From: Clavulina sp. PMI_390
Taxonomy: Eukaryota > Basidiomycota > Agaricomycetes > Cantharellales > Hydnaceae
NCBI GenBank assembly: GCA_015039315.1
Contig: WIDE01000029.1
Coordinates: 144,778-208,777 of the forward strand
Length of the DNA stretch: 64,000 nucleotides
Reading direction: 5' to 3'
Below, in pieces: positions 24,086-34,791 of the stretch. The notes below the pieces were generated by a model. That model saw nothing but the letters and a program-made list of their open reading frames with translations, was not told where the DNA came from and did no database searches. The position numbers and the translations under genes were made by a program. Each line of letters opens with the position of its first letter. Position 1 is the first letter of the stretch.

Positions 24086-25744
24086 TTAGAAGCCCCAGAC
24101 CAGCCCATCGCTCCGGCTCTCGAGCTGCACGCGGTTGTGTCTCTCGTCGGGCGCCCAATTACCTCCGTTCTTCCTCTTCAAGATGCTCTCCACTACCTCC
24201 CAACCACGAACACTCAAGACGCTGAGCGCGCCGTCACTGATTCCATGGGAGCCTTCAGCTTGTCCTTGCAAATAAATGCCAGCCTTGAAGTTGGGATCGT
24301 AGTTATGGGCTGAATAGTCTCGTCGGAGGGAGAGAGGGAACAGTTGTTTGGAGAGGTGGTCTTCAAGGAGCGTGACTTGTGTCTTGCGAATGTATCCTAG
24401 ACCGTTGAAGAAGTATTCATACTCCTTGACAGTGGTCTCCCCTGTGATCGCAGAGGTCATTGTAACGGTTACTTTGTCATCGTCTGCTTCGACTTTGGTG
24501 ACGTTCATGTTAGGGAGGATGTCGTGCTTTCCATGACCTCCATACGCCTCTGTATGAGAGTTAGTTATGCAAGCAGATCACATATGAGCAGTGACTCACG
24601 GTCGATATATTTCATCCTGTATAAATCATTCACCAAATTGGGATGTAAAATCCCAACCGCGGTTATTTGCATCTCGTTGAGAAGCGATTTGCGGTTCTCC
24701 TCACTCAGGTTGAAATAGTAATCTACGCCTTCCGGGTTGTATCTATGGATGGCTGGTCAGGGCTGGGGAAGAACGCAAAATATATTTAGAATACTCACTT
24801 CTCGTTGAGGAAAGGGCTAATGTCGGCTGGACGAACTGCTGTCTTGCGAAGGATGAGGTTCGTTTCTGCCTGAGGGAAGAGGGTCGTGGTATGCTTGAAA
24901 ATCTCGCTCGCGGACTGGCCAGCGCCGATGACTCCGATACTTTTCACATCAGCGGGAATCTTCGTGAATAGATAGTTGGAGGAGTGAATGACCCGAGGAT
25001 GATCTTGGGGGAAATCGGCCGGGATTCGTGGTTGGGCACCGGTGGCAATTACCACGTTACGAGTAAGTGCAGAATGGATTTCTCCAGTCAAGGTGTTCTT
25101 ATACGTGACCTTGAGAATATTGATGGTCTGGCCATCGCTTCCAGGAGGGAAGTAGGGCTCCACACTGAGACCGACGCACGAGTATTCTGTCTCATTGGCG
25201 AAGTGAGAGGCACACCAGCGCATGTACTGGTCCATCTCGGTTCGAAGAGGGAGCCATGTGTACAAGTTGAAGAAGTCGATGAGGCGACCAGTCGACTTCA
25301 GGAAGTTCAAGAAGGTGAATTTGGAGGTGGGGTCCCGTACGGTAGCGAGATCCTTTAGGAATGAGACCTAGGGAAAAGGACACATTACACCCAAAGCTTA
25401 CGACAAAACTGAGACTGAGTGGAGAATTACCTGCATCTGAGGGATTCATTAGAATCAACACATCGAAATAGTACGAAACCTAGACTTACAGTGTACCCAG
25501 GGATCAGCATGCCTGGATGCCACGAGAATTGAGGGTGCGACTCTATATGATGCGTCTTGAGTGTTTTGCCCTCTGGGTGGTCATGAATGGCCACAGCAAT
25601 AGCCAACCCCGCAGGGCCTGTGTGGTTGGGAGCATGGCACGGTAAATAAGATCCCATCTGATTGACAGTCGCCAAAGAAAATATCGTACCAAATCCAATG
25701 GTGAACACGTCAAAAATTTCGCCTTCAACCGGACATTGAATCAT
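24086..25744 (-). CDS. L-ornithine N5-monooxygenase-like flavoenzyme (SidA family)
   Basis: Six exons (25744-25690, 25617-25490, a 6-nt exon 25436-25431, 25367-24799, 24742-24600, 24549-24086) give 454 residues. FAD motif FDVFTIGFGPAGLAIAVAI, then FSWHPGM, MQVSFLKDLATVRDPTSKFT and FLNFLKSTGRLIDF, all classical SidA positions. NADPH motif SIGVIGAGQSASEIF; then TNLILRKTAVRPADISPFLN, ATGAQPRIP and the C-terminal GALSVLSVRGWEVVESIL. The family uses FAD, NADPH and O2 to hydroxylate the side-chain amine of ornithine or lysine, the first step of hydroxamate siderophores. Two motifs differ from textbook SidA: the usual PAN of the FAD site is PAG, and the late ATGY motif reads NGLGY. No NRPS is in the window, so the pathway is unknown. 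The neighbours are methyltransferase-like genes. Confidence 0.92.
25431..25436 (-). other. Six-nucleotide micro-exon (ATGCAG) of the SidA-like gene
   Basis: The bases sit between AG on one side and GTAATT on the other. Including them restores Met-Gln before VSFLKDLATV, exactly the MQ-SFLKDL motif of the family, and keeps the reading frame. Skipping would also keep frame but delete two conserved residues. Confidence 0.75.
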
Positions 25745-27386
25745 TGTGAGTAGATGTTACGAGGGAGTCGTTCAATTAGGGAGAAAGGGATGGCGTTAAG
25801 AGGGAAGTCGTCGTGAAGCAGGCGATGACAATGAGTTGGATAAAACTGTGCAATTTAAGGTATAAGTAGTGTCAGGGCAGAGGCACATCTCGTCTGGTGC
25901 GCGTTAGCGTCGATGAGCCGTTTCCGACGGAAACAAGTGAGAGCCGCATGAAAGGATTCCCAGCCACAAATTTGAGAGTAAGTGATCAAAGGCTTCGCCG
26001 CCTCCACTCCAGAGTCCTCGGGCTGGCTCCGGGTGCAATTGATGCAGCTTTAGGTATCGCATAGGTTTGCTCAGAAAGTTTCGTTATTGGTGCTCCGCGG
26101 GCGATGAATATTTACTATTAACTGACACCAGGACATGAGTATGTGTTGTCAAACCATACTATTAGAGAGTCATCGCTAGTCTGACATGTCAAGATCCGTC
26201 ACATATGTTCATGGATGGGACAAGGGTGGAACATTTCGGGACATGGAGATGAGACAATGCTATCCTTTAGTTTGAATTTTGTATTTTTCAGTGATAACAG
26301 ACAGGCTGCACCGGTTGGAAGGATTTTCATGTAGCCCCACGAGGTTTGCGACCAGCTGGACAGATCACGACTCAAAATCATGAAAGTGTAATGCTTGGCC
26401 TGTGAAGAGGAGATTGGAATGGCATGCAAAGAGGGAATGAGGTCGAGAATAATCTCAAGTGAAGAGTAATGAAGGACAGAGCCCTATCACAAGGCTGATT
26501 GGACGCCGGGATGGCCAAGACCACCTCGAACGGCACCCACTCAAGTGAGCAACAAAGAAATAACAGTAATTTTACCTTTTGATCCGTCTCCAGCCGCTAG
26601 GGGCTCCGCGCACTAAGCTTTGGTGCCCAGCCGCGCCTTGGTGTGCCGCAGAAACGCGTTAGGATGCTAATCAGAATTGCTCGTATAATTGTCGGGAATC
26701 TAAAGTTTGACAGCGTGCAACATAGCGGAGCATGAGTGATATCCGCTGTGATACACGCCCAGAAAGATGAGTGAACATTTCCGAAATATCGAAGGCGTAA
26801 TCGGGTGATGCTAGTATGATGACTTCCTATAACGCTCACGATGCGCAGCAAATGAAGCATTGATTTTCTGCAAGTGCTCCCCAGAGATAGGACAGGTGAA
26901 TACGACAATTTGAAGCTCTAATCAGTCTGTCAGACTGTCACGTATAAGGCAATATGCAGTGATGGGAGCCAAAGCCAATGCAGCCGGCGGAGGAGAATAT
27001 TGCCGGCGCACGCTGAGCCTGGTATCAGCCAAGAGAAGGTGGCAGATAACGTGGGCTAGCCCGTTGATATGAAGAAACTTACGAGAGTGATTAAGGAGTC
27101 GGAGTTCTTTTATCACAATATTCTCATCAATACTCAAGTTGCCAGTGATGGGTAGCTCTCTCAATGTGGACCCGAAAAGGGTGACAATTACTGAAAGTTT
27201 CACGATGGAATATGAATGCGGCATCATGCGTGTTGACGAAATCGTTCATCAGAATGGTGTGTCCCTTGTTGGTGTGTCGCACAAGTTCAGTGATGCTGGC
27301 AGAGGGATCACGTGCCTGGGTTTTGATTGGCCCCAAGACTCAGAGAAACTGAACGTCTTCAGCGAGAGAGCTTTCAGATATCAAAC
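25745..27386. other. Intergenic region between the SidA-like gene and methyltransferase A
   Basis: About 1.6 kb of divergent promoter space. Several open frames of 70-105 codons occur but have no motifs or coherent splice structure. No repeat, RNA gene or remnant I can name. Confidence 0.45.
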
Positions 27387-29006
27387 ATGCTCTTGACGAA
27401 ATCTCCAAACCCTGCCGATCCTTTTGTGACGCTGACGGCGGAGGAAGCTTTGCTACTTCCCTCGAGGCGGCGTGTGCTAGAAAGCCTCCAGCACGGTGCC
27501 TCGAGCTTCGTGTACTCACGTCTCGCCCCACCGGCAACCTCGCTACTGGGAGATGTCATGAGTTCTTCGGCGGTTCGGTAACCCTATTCGCTAACCTCAA
27601 TCCTCGCCAAGTCTTATATGTTGGCCCACTCTTTCGCTCAGTGAAGTTCACTGCTGCAATGACGCTCGACCTCCCTACTCTTCATTTCAATTGCAGCGAT
27701 CAGCTGCTCGAGCAATCACACGTCGACGCCGCAATCCGAACCCTTCTGGCAGATCTCGAAAAGGCGGACTATGAGCACCTTTGTCCAACTCCTGAAACAC
27801 AAAGTTTTGCCCTGGCCAAGAGGCAGACAATCGCTGGCAAAGACCCCCTGACTGCGAAGACACTTCACGACATTTGGGGCTGGAGCCTCCCTGTGAGCCT
27901 CAACACGTTCGTTTTTCATAATCTCATAAGCCGCTTGGTTCCTCGCTCATATTCGACTTTCGTAGCCTCGAATATCATCATGCGCCGTCCTTAATTAACG
28001 CGCTGATTGCTGCGTCACTCATCAAACCGCATCCCGTTCATCCAGACTTATTCTCTCTCACTGTCCGAATCTCATCCCTTGTGCCATTCGGCAGCTATCC
28101 CAACTATTATGTTCATTCATCGTGGCCAACAAGTTCTCCCGATTCCGTATTTTTTGGTGAGCGTGCTCATTGATATCGTATGGTATTATTTTGACAATAC
28201 TCTTCAGGACCCGAGACGTATCGGTTCATAAGATATCTCAGCGAAGCTGCCCGTCGTGTGTCAGAATGCCATCTGGCTATCGACGTTTGTTCAGGTGCTG
28301 GGGCGGGTGCCTTTCAGTTGGCCAAATCCTTTCCGTCTGCGACCATTTTTGGCCTCGATATCAACCCCAAGGCTGTTCATATAGCTGATGTTAATCGGCA
28401 ACATTTGTTTCCTGACCGATCCCAGTCGTCTCCTATCCAGATAGCTGTTTCTGATGGATTCCTTGGCGTGCTGGAGCATGTGCGAGGTCGAGTCGATGTG
28501 ACATCCATCAACCCTCGTAAGAAACCACGTCGCACCAATCTGGCCATCGTATCTGACCATGTTATCCCCGTAGCTTTTATTGCAGGAGACAAAAGGACGT
28601 ATGCGGCGGGAGGTGTGCACCGAACCCCCTTCTTTTGCATGTGTTGACAACTCATTATAATGAGCTTTACGTAGGTCCAACCGGTATGGAGCTGATCCTC
28701 AGGATTATCGGCGAGGCACGAGAAGCGCTGCGCGTGAATGGAGTGCTTGTTGGGCACATGGCCGCACCTATTGGCTTTGGTGGGGTAGACCGTTTCCGGC
28801 GAGCACTGGATGCGATGAGTGACCATTGGACGATCGTCGCCTATGATGTAAGTGCTTATTGTAAAGTTGGAGTTTCCAGTTTTGGCCTGACTATTTGGTA
28901 GGTTCTGGATGTTGATATTTTTGGTGAGGAGATGGCGTCTCCAGATAACTACCCTGATATCGCCCGACTTTCGAGTGTCGGTATTGTCCTAGAGAAAAAA
29001 GCATAA
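27387..29006 (+). CDS. Class I SAM methyltransferase-like protein A (probable 1-nt frameshift)
   Basis: The encoded protein has a helical N-terminal domain (LTAEEALLLPSRRRVLESLQ, then FFGGSVTLFANLNPRQVLYV and KFTAAMTLDLP) followed by LCPTPETQSFALAKRQ and TLHDIWGWSLPV. The C-terminal Rossmann domain reads LAIDVCSGAGAGAFQLAKSF (motif I), IFGLDINPKAVHIADVN and, across an intron at about 28518, INPPFIAGDKRTYAAGG, the (N/D)PPF signature of N-methyltransferases of the HemK/PrmC type. It ends GIVLEKKA. Near 27557-27563 the frame of the N-terminal exon (LLGDVMS) and that of FFGGS differ by one base, with no plausible intron between. Either the gene is inactivated, one base is missing in the assembly, or translation starts further in. 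The nearest relative in the window is the gene at 29310-30546. Substrate unknown. Confidence 0.68.
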
Positions 29007-29309
29007 TTATACCCGATAGTAGTCAGAGTTTCCAAAGGACAAGGCGCACATACAATTCAATCTGCGTCACTGCCCAAGTGACTGTGACGAATCCACAGGC
29101 CAGATGTTGTTTCAACCACCATGTTCCCCCGTGCTTTTCCGCCTCTCGTCACTTTGGTCATTTCAGAAGAATTCCAGCTCGGACTCTAACGTCGTGTGAT
29201 ACTCGTGAATTAATATAAACTGAGCCTGAGTGGTGAAACCAGGATGGCTTAGAAGCTTCCCGGAAAAACGCGCTAATTATCTATTATCTCGATGCTAGCG
29301 ATAACGACA
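29007..29309. other. Convergent spacer between the two methyltransferase-like genes
   Basis: About 300 bp between two stop codons facing each other; presumably both 3' UTRs. Nothing else recognised. Confidence 0.5.
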
Positions 29310-30546
29310 TCAATTCTTTTTCAACACGAATCCGATAGAGGCAATGTTTCCAATGCCGGGATAGGTGTTGGGGTTCTCCATCTCATTTCCAAAAATGTCC
29401 ACGTCAATAACCTACAGTGAGTGGCGTCACTACTCCTCGCAGTTGGCGAGCAAATCTTCAAGGCTTACCTCATACTCAGATAGCTCCCACCCCTCGAGTT
29501 TTTCGAGTTCCTCCCGCAGAATGTCTCTGCCGTCATATGTGATCGCTGTGGGACACATCGTCAGTAATATTCTCGGCATCTCAATTGCGCGCCCCAAGCG
29601 TTGACGATACTCACGCGCAGCCATGTGAAGCCACGCCTCTCCGCCGCTTCGTAACATGGGGCGGCTCTTTCGCAACATGTCGAGCGTGAATTCAATGCCA
29701 AGCCAGCCGCCTTGCGCATAGGTCCGATTGTCGTCAGCGATGAAGGGTGGATCAATCGTGATCACGTCGACGCGCCCTGCTAGATGCTCCTCCACCGCTG
29801 AGTACGCATCAGAATATAGCATCTGGAGCTGGCGTGGCTCGAGGTCAGGGCACAGGTGAGCCGCATTCACATGTGCGAGGTATAGAGCCTTGGGATTAAT
29901 ATCGAGACCGAAGATTTCGGCGTCGGGAAACTCTCGTGCAAGATGAATAGCACCCACTCCCGCCCCCGTGCACATATCGATGGCAATTTTGCAGCCCGGC
30001 ATCCGCTTCGTGAGCGAGCGGAGGTAGCGGGTGTAACGATAGCTGTCCGGGCCAAAGAAAACCGCATCAACCTCAGTTGTGGGCCACGGAGAATGGATGT
30101 AATAGTTCGGGCCGGACGGTTTGGGGTAGAGGTTAGAGACTCGGATGGCTGGAACTAGAGTCTGGCTGTCCCCATCTTGAGGGACGAGGCATCCTGACTC
30201 CTTGAGAAGCTCTAGGGTGCCGCTGTCATGAAGCTGGGTCGCGCTATTGTTGCAGGCATCTCACGAAAAATAAGCTCCAAGGTTATCAGATGCCGAAGCT
30301 AACTCACGTTTCTTGCGCAACCGGAAGGCTCCATGCCCATATGTCGTGAAGAGTCTTTGCCAACAGCTTTGGCTCACCCGATCGTCTGCTCGCAAGCTTT
30401 CGTTTTCTCATCGTGAGTTCCTGAGTCTCAGGAGTAGGACACGCATGAGAGTACTTGTGCAGAGTCAATTCGCCCAGCAAGGCGTTAAGAGCCTTCACTC
30501 CCAAATCACCGCTCGGGAACTTGGAGTCACAGATCTTGGTCGCCAT
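29310..30546 (-). CDS. Class I SAM methyltransferase-like protein B (short N-terminus)
   Basis: Four exons (30546-30308, 30243-29615, 29545-29469, 29411-29310) give 348 residues. It shares with protein A the segment CPTPETQ, TLHDIWAWSLPV, the linker ending SGPNYYIHSPWPT and VFFGPDSYRYTRYLRS, motif I IAIDMCTGAGVGAIHLAREF, IFGLDINPKALYLAHVNAAH, the catalytic-type VITIDPPFIADDNRTYAQGG, HMAAPITYDGRDILREELEK and the ending IGFVLKKN. The about 110-residue N-terminal domain of A (FFGGSVTLFANL region) is absent. The ATG at 30546 follows a TATA-like CATAAATAGGG by about 45 bp, so the short form looks genuine. The A/B pair is arranged tail to tail, an inverted duplication that has diverged strongly. 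DPPF suggests methylation of an amide or amino nitrogen, but the substrate is unknown. Confidence 0.8.
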
Positions 30547-30590
30547 GATGATGTGTTGAGGTTGTTCTCCGGCGCAACAGCCTGATCTGC

Positions 30591-30601
30591 CCTATTTATG
30601 G
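30591..30601 (-). promoter_or_regulatory. TATA-like element of methyltransferase B
   Basis: On the - strand CATAAATAGGG lies about 45 bp upstream of the ATG at 30546, supporting that start codon over a longer N-terminus. Confidence 0.45.
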
Positions 30602-30878
30602 GATTTGTCCTTGAGCTACAACCATGTTTCCCTCGAGCAGGTACGTCCCCCACCAGTTCTTCTTGAACTCACACTGCTCAGCTCAGGATGATATCCCGAA
30701 ATGACGTTTAATTTTAATCGAAGGACCTGAGGCTTGTTTCCGTTCAGGGTTTCCGCTCTTCGCCTACAATGGCTTGCTGCAAAGACTTTAGAAGCCGAAA
30801 TGATGCCCCTGTCAACGCACCACAAAATGTTCATAAATCCTCCGCGGCACGAAGGAAATCGTTTCACTTCACCACACC

Positions 30879-32497
30879 ATGCTTGTGCCTCTACATCTCA
30901 TATTTGCTGCCTTCACTACTGTCGGTGCTGCTACGAGCCATTTTCCAGTATGTAAGAAGCCCCATATCCGCAAAGAATGGAGGGACATGGCCAAGCACGA
31001 ACAGAAATCTTTCATTGATGCCGTCAAGGTACGTGGAGGCGCTATTATCCCCTTGCTTCTGGATCGTGCTGTCGCTCACGTGTTGACGATAATCCGGCTC
31101 CAGTGTATGGGGACCAAAGTGCCTGCTGCTTCTAGCTTCTTCAAGATTGGATGGGGTGGCAACGTTGTTCCTGTACTTCCACCACAGGAACGTACACTTT
31201 GGGACGATTTTACATATTCGTGAGTATCGATGACCCTTCTCAATGGCTGTGCCTTGGGGCTGATGACCAGGGGCGCCAATTAGCCACATGGATACCAATG
31301 GCCATACACATTTCGTTGGGAGCTTCCTTCCATGGCATCGTATGTTCCTAAGGGTAAATAGCGTGGCCAGGGCTGGCAATTTACCAATCTGACACTCGTT
31401 TCCGAAATAGTCAATGGAAGCTGCTCTTCAGGATCATTGCGGGTATACTGGGGGGCTACCATACTGGGATTGGACTCTAGGTACGTTGTTGGCCAGGACT
31501 TCCTGTCTTCCCCACGATCTAACGCCATAGACTTGTTCGCCCAGATGTTGCTGATTTGTCGAAGGCCCCCGTTTTCGATCCTTCGCCTATTTACGGGTTT
31601 GGCACATGGGGGAGAGCGTGTGTATCTTTGCTGTGTCGTTTCACGCAAGATGACGCTGAATCTCAAATTCTAAAGAGCTAATAATTGGACTATTACTGAT
31701 GGAGCCTTTGCCAACTGGACTCGAGTCTATCCATGGTGTGCCTCATCTCTTTCGGATTCTTTGTTGGTGCTGGGCATAAACACTCGCTTCGTATACTCTC
31801 GACAGGCCTCATGTGATCTCTCGGCGTTATGAGGCGCAGCCTTTCAAGATCCAAGGCGTCTACCCTCTTCCGTACAACCACCCAAACAAATGGGCGAATA
31901 CCACCGTCACTCCGGCCGCAATCAAGGCACTGATTGAGGGATTCAAGGGTGATGCATATGGTTTCCAGGTAGCAATTGAGGGAGAACGTTGTGAAGGGCT
32001 TCATTCCGCAATGCACTACATCTTTGGGCCACAGACGAATGTCAACCAGCCTGGAGCGGATATGGGTGACGCTTCCTACTCCCCCAACGGTACGTCCTCT
32101 ATTGTACAGCCTCACAGCCTCTCTGATTATCCGACGACTTCATCTATAGACCCCTTGTTCTACCTTCATCACGCTAATATGGATCGTATCTGGCAAAAGT
32201 GGAAGGACTTCCATCCCGCTAATGCCCAGATTGTTGGAGGTGGAACTATTAAGAATCTCAGTCTCTACGATCAATACCCAGTATGTCTGCCTTACATGGC
32301 AATATCGATATGGTTTCTGATTTGGTGCTTTGCATTCTTAGCAAGGACTACCACCGAATGCTACTGCCAGCGACTGGCTCGTTACGAGTGGACTTTCTGT
32401 AAACGTCACTATTGGCGATGTGTTTAACACCATGCAAGGCTACACATGTTACCTATATCAAGACCCTCTGGAAGAGAAGAAGGGACAAGACTTCTAA
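30879..32497 (+). CDS. Short secreted tyrosinase / catechol oxidase-like protein
   Basis: Nine exons (30879-31028, 31104-31219, 31284-31353, 31411-31480, 31545-31619, 31678-31735, 31806-32089, 32150-32280, 32342-32497) give 369 residues. A signal peptide is evident (MLVPLHLIFAAFTTVGAA). CuA ligands: SHMDTNGHTHFVGSFLPWHR. Then ECG-like DHCGYTGGLPYWDWTL and ITDGAFANWTRVYPWPH. CuB ligands: CEGLHSAMHYIFG and DPLFYLHHANMDRIWQKW. All six histidines are present. N-glycosylation sequons (NWT, NAT, NVT) fit a secreted product. The chain stops soon after the copper domain (ending EEKKGQDF), so the C-terminal shielding domain of classical intracellular mushroom tyrosinase is missing. It should oxidise mono- or diphenols outside the cell. 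The junction at 31619/31678 has alternative AG sites and is the least certain. Confidence 0.93.
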
Positions 32498-32731
32498 TAC
32501 GGTGCTGCCAGGTTGATGGCCATTATGGGGCGAAATCTTCTGCTTCAAACTGTTAATCCTGATTACATATTTGTATCTCAAGTTTGTTCATAGATGACTT
32601 CTTTTTTCTGCACGAAATATGGCTCAGAGTTTCTGAGCTACTATATGGAATGAGCTTCGAAGCCCAGACCACTAACTAAGGAGTAGACATATTATGTAAA
32701 ATAAAAGATACTATCAGGGAGATGGTGCATA

Positions 32732-34313
32732 TTAAGGCTTGTCCACGGTTGGGGCTCCAGCGACGCCCTTCCCTTCTTTGATCTCCCATGCCTCGCACAG
32801 AGCGTCGCATTTGACTATGAGGCTATCCGCAATCCTTGCCATCTCCTCCTTTTCGTCGGGCGTTAAATTGACTGGTCCGGCTCCTGTCCCACCCGGACCT
32901 CCCCATGGTTCACATTCATACGCACTGACCCTACTTCGCGCCCAGAAGTCAGTTTGAGAGCCGTAGGTGATAGGGGCGTCCGCAGGGTGAAGGTACGAGG
33001 TTGGGGCTAGAGCCACATGCACTGCACTTGCTGCCCCGACTATGGCGTCGACATGGTTATGTACAGATCCTAGCCAGCGTGCCTGGGGGTTGATGGCCTG
33101 ATTAGACTTGTGACAGAACGAAAATGGGATTCACTTACGAGAATAAATGCAAAGCTTGCAATCCAGTTTAGGAAATTGCCAAGGACTGCAAACACCTGAG
33201 TATGTGGTACTCCTGGATGGGTGACAAAATGGCGTATCTCAGGTGCAATAGCCGTCCCCGTACCCACGGAGTCGTCCGTAGCGGTAGGAGTTCGGTAGGC
33301 TTCATTCAGCCGAATCGCTATTAATTCGGTCTCGAATTTCGAGTGCTCGTAAGAGACTTCAGATTTTACGAGTTGCCAGTCGTCGAGAGTCCGATCAAAA
33401 CTCTCCGGGCATGTATCCAACGTCGAAGTCCATATGACACGGGATGGATGGACGATGGGGGGCGAAGATCTTAGAGTCTGTTTCAAGTTGCGAGCCTGGC
33501 AAATTCAATCATACCAGCAGTGAGGACTAGGGCTCAAGTGACTAGGAACATAGTGAGGTAACTTACCATGAGGTAATGGCCAAACACATTACATTGCCAG
33601 ACCCAGCCCAAACCATCATCGCTTAGGACTCCAGCTTGTTGGAGTTTGAATTTCGGCAAGATGAGCGCCCGGAGAAAGTTTGTAGCAAACTCATATGCCA
33701 GCCTAAACCAGTTCAATCCGAGGAAGGCTCCCAGCCCTGCATTGCAGAAAAGATGAGTTATATACGGGTAACTATCAACAACGGTCAGATTGTACATTCC
33801 ATAAAAATACGATCAAGTGCTTACTTCCGCTGCACGGTCTCGCAGAATGTGAGGACACTAGAGACACTCGCCAGATCGCAGGGAATGAAGTCTACGACAA
33901 GACCTTTCCTGAAGACATCTTCATACGCCGTAAGAGTGTCATTGTCCGCGCTGCTGTGTCGTCGACGGTCTCTCTTGCGTTTCAACAATTCGACATCGAT
34001 GAATGTAAGCAGATTGTCCCGGGCCTCCAACCCTCTCTGCTTGTTTCTGCATGCGAGGATAATTGTGAGGGAATCGAATGGACTTGAGGGCGAATAACTT
34101 TCAGAGGTTTCATCGCGGTGAACGAGAGGCTGGGGCGAGCAGTCGGGTGGATTTGGCACAGAAAGTTGTAGCATCAGTCGTTGGCAAATTGCATAGCCAA
34201 CTCCGCTGTATGGGAGAAAAATCAGACCACCATTCAGCGGCGACAACTGGGCAAATCACACCACACCCCACTCACCTATTAGCACCAGTAACGATAGCTA
34301 TTGCTCGCACCAT
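32732..34313 (-). CDS. ERG27: 3-keto-steroid reductase of ergosterol synthesis (Erg27-like)
   Basis: Five exons (34313-34276, 34205-33825, 33771-33567, 33495-33139, 33082-32732) give 443 residues. The short-chain dehydrogenase cofactor site is split by intron 1: AIAIVTGANSGVGYAICQRL. Then FDSLTIILACRNKQRGLEAR, IPCDLASVSSVLTFCE, THLFCNAGLGAF (NAG motif), CNVFGHYLM, IWTSTLDT and the catalytic YxxxK as VSYEHSKFETELIAIRL. The order and the Ser-Tyr-Lys spacing match fungal Erg27, which reduces the 3-keto group during C4 demethylation with NADPH at the ER. An insertion between the Rossmann Arg and PCDLAS makes it longer than the yeast enzyme. Other long SDRs remain possible, but the sterol family fits best. 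It is convergent with the tyrosinase. Confidence 0.82.
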
Positions 34314-34791
34314 CACGAGGTTAAGGACGTGTCAAACGCGAAGGAGGAAGGGGTTGGGGGAGTGAGATGGTCGCGGCTGTTGTAAGGTCTAATTTATGAC
34401 ACCACTTTCTATTCGTGAATCAAACTCAAATGTTACATCCACACACCCAAAAATAAGAATTATTGCAGCGGGGGAACTCACGTTGCCCTGACGTGGAAAC
34501 AGAACGGCGTTGATGCAATGTCAAAATGATCACCACACACTCGGATTTCGGCGAATCCGACCGGTCCTAAGATTTGTTTATCGACCACAGTGTTGATGTA
34601 GATCGACCTTAGACCGAGTTCACAATGGATTGCACGTAGGCGAGCACACTTGCACGTCGTCAGCACACGTTGTGCAAAACTTTCGACTGGTGCTTCCAAA
34701 AAGCTGTTTGAGTTGTATGCAGATGTTATGCCCGAGGATTCGTGGGAATAAGGCCACTGATTCAGTCTCCCTCCTCTGTCAAGTTCCTTAG
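34314..34791. other. Divergent promoter region ERG27 / NOP9
   Basis: About 480 bp between two divergent starts. No supported gene; a 73-codon frame on - (34478-34699) has no motif or splice partner. Confidence 0.5.

Noticed and set aside
24086..25744. A complete siderophore gene cluster
   Set aside because: No NRPS, acyltransferase or siderophore transporter occurs in the window; only the N-hydroxylase is present.
26199..27396. Several 70-105-codon frames between the SidA-like gene and methyltransferase A
   Set aside because: They overlap on both strands, lack motifs and do not splice into one another.
28500..28600. Loss of the NPPF catalytic motif in methyltransferase A (apparent INPRKKP)
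   Set aside because: An intron with GTAAGA donor splits the motif; splicing restores INPPFIAG.
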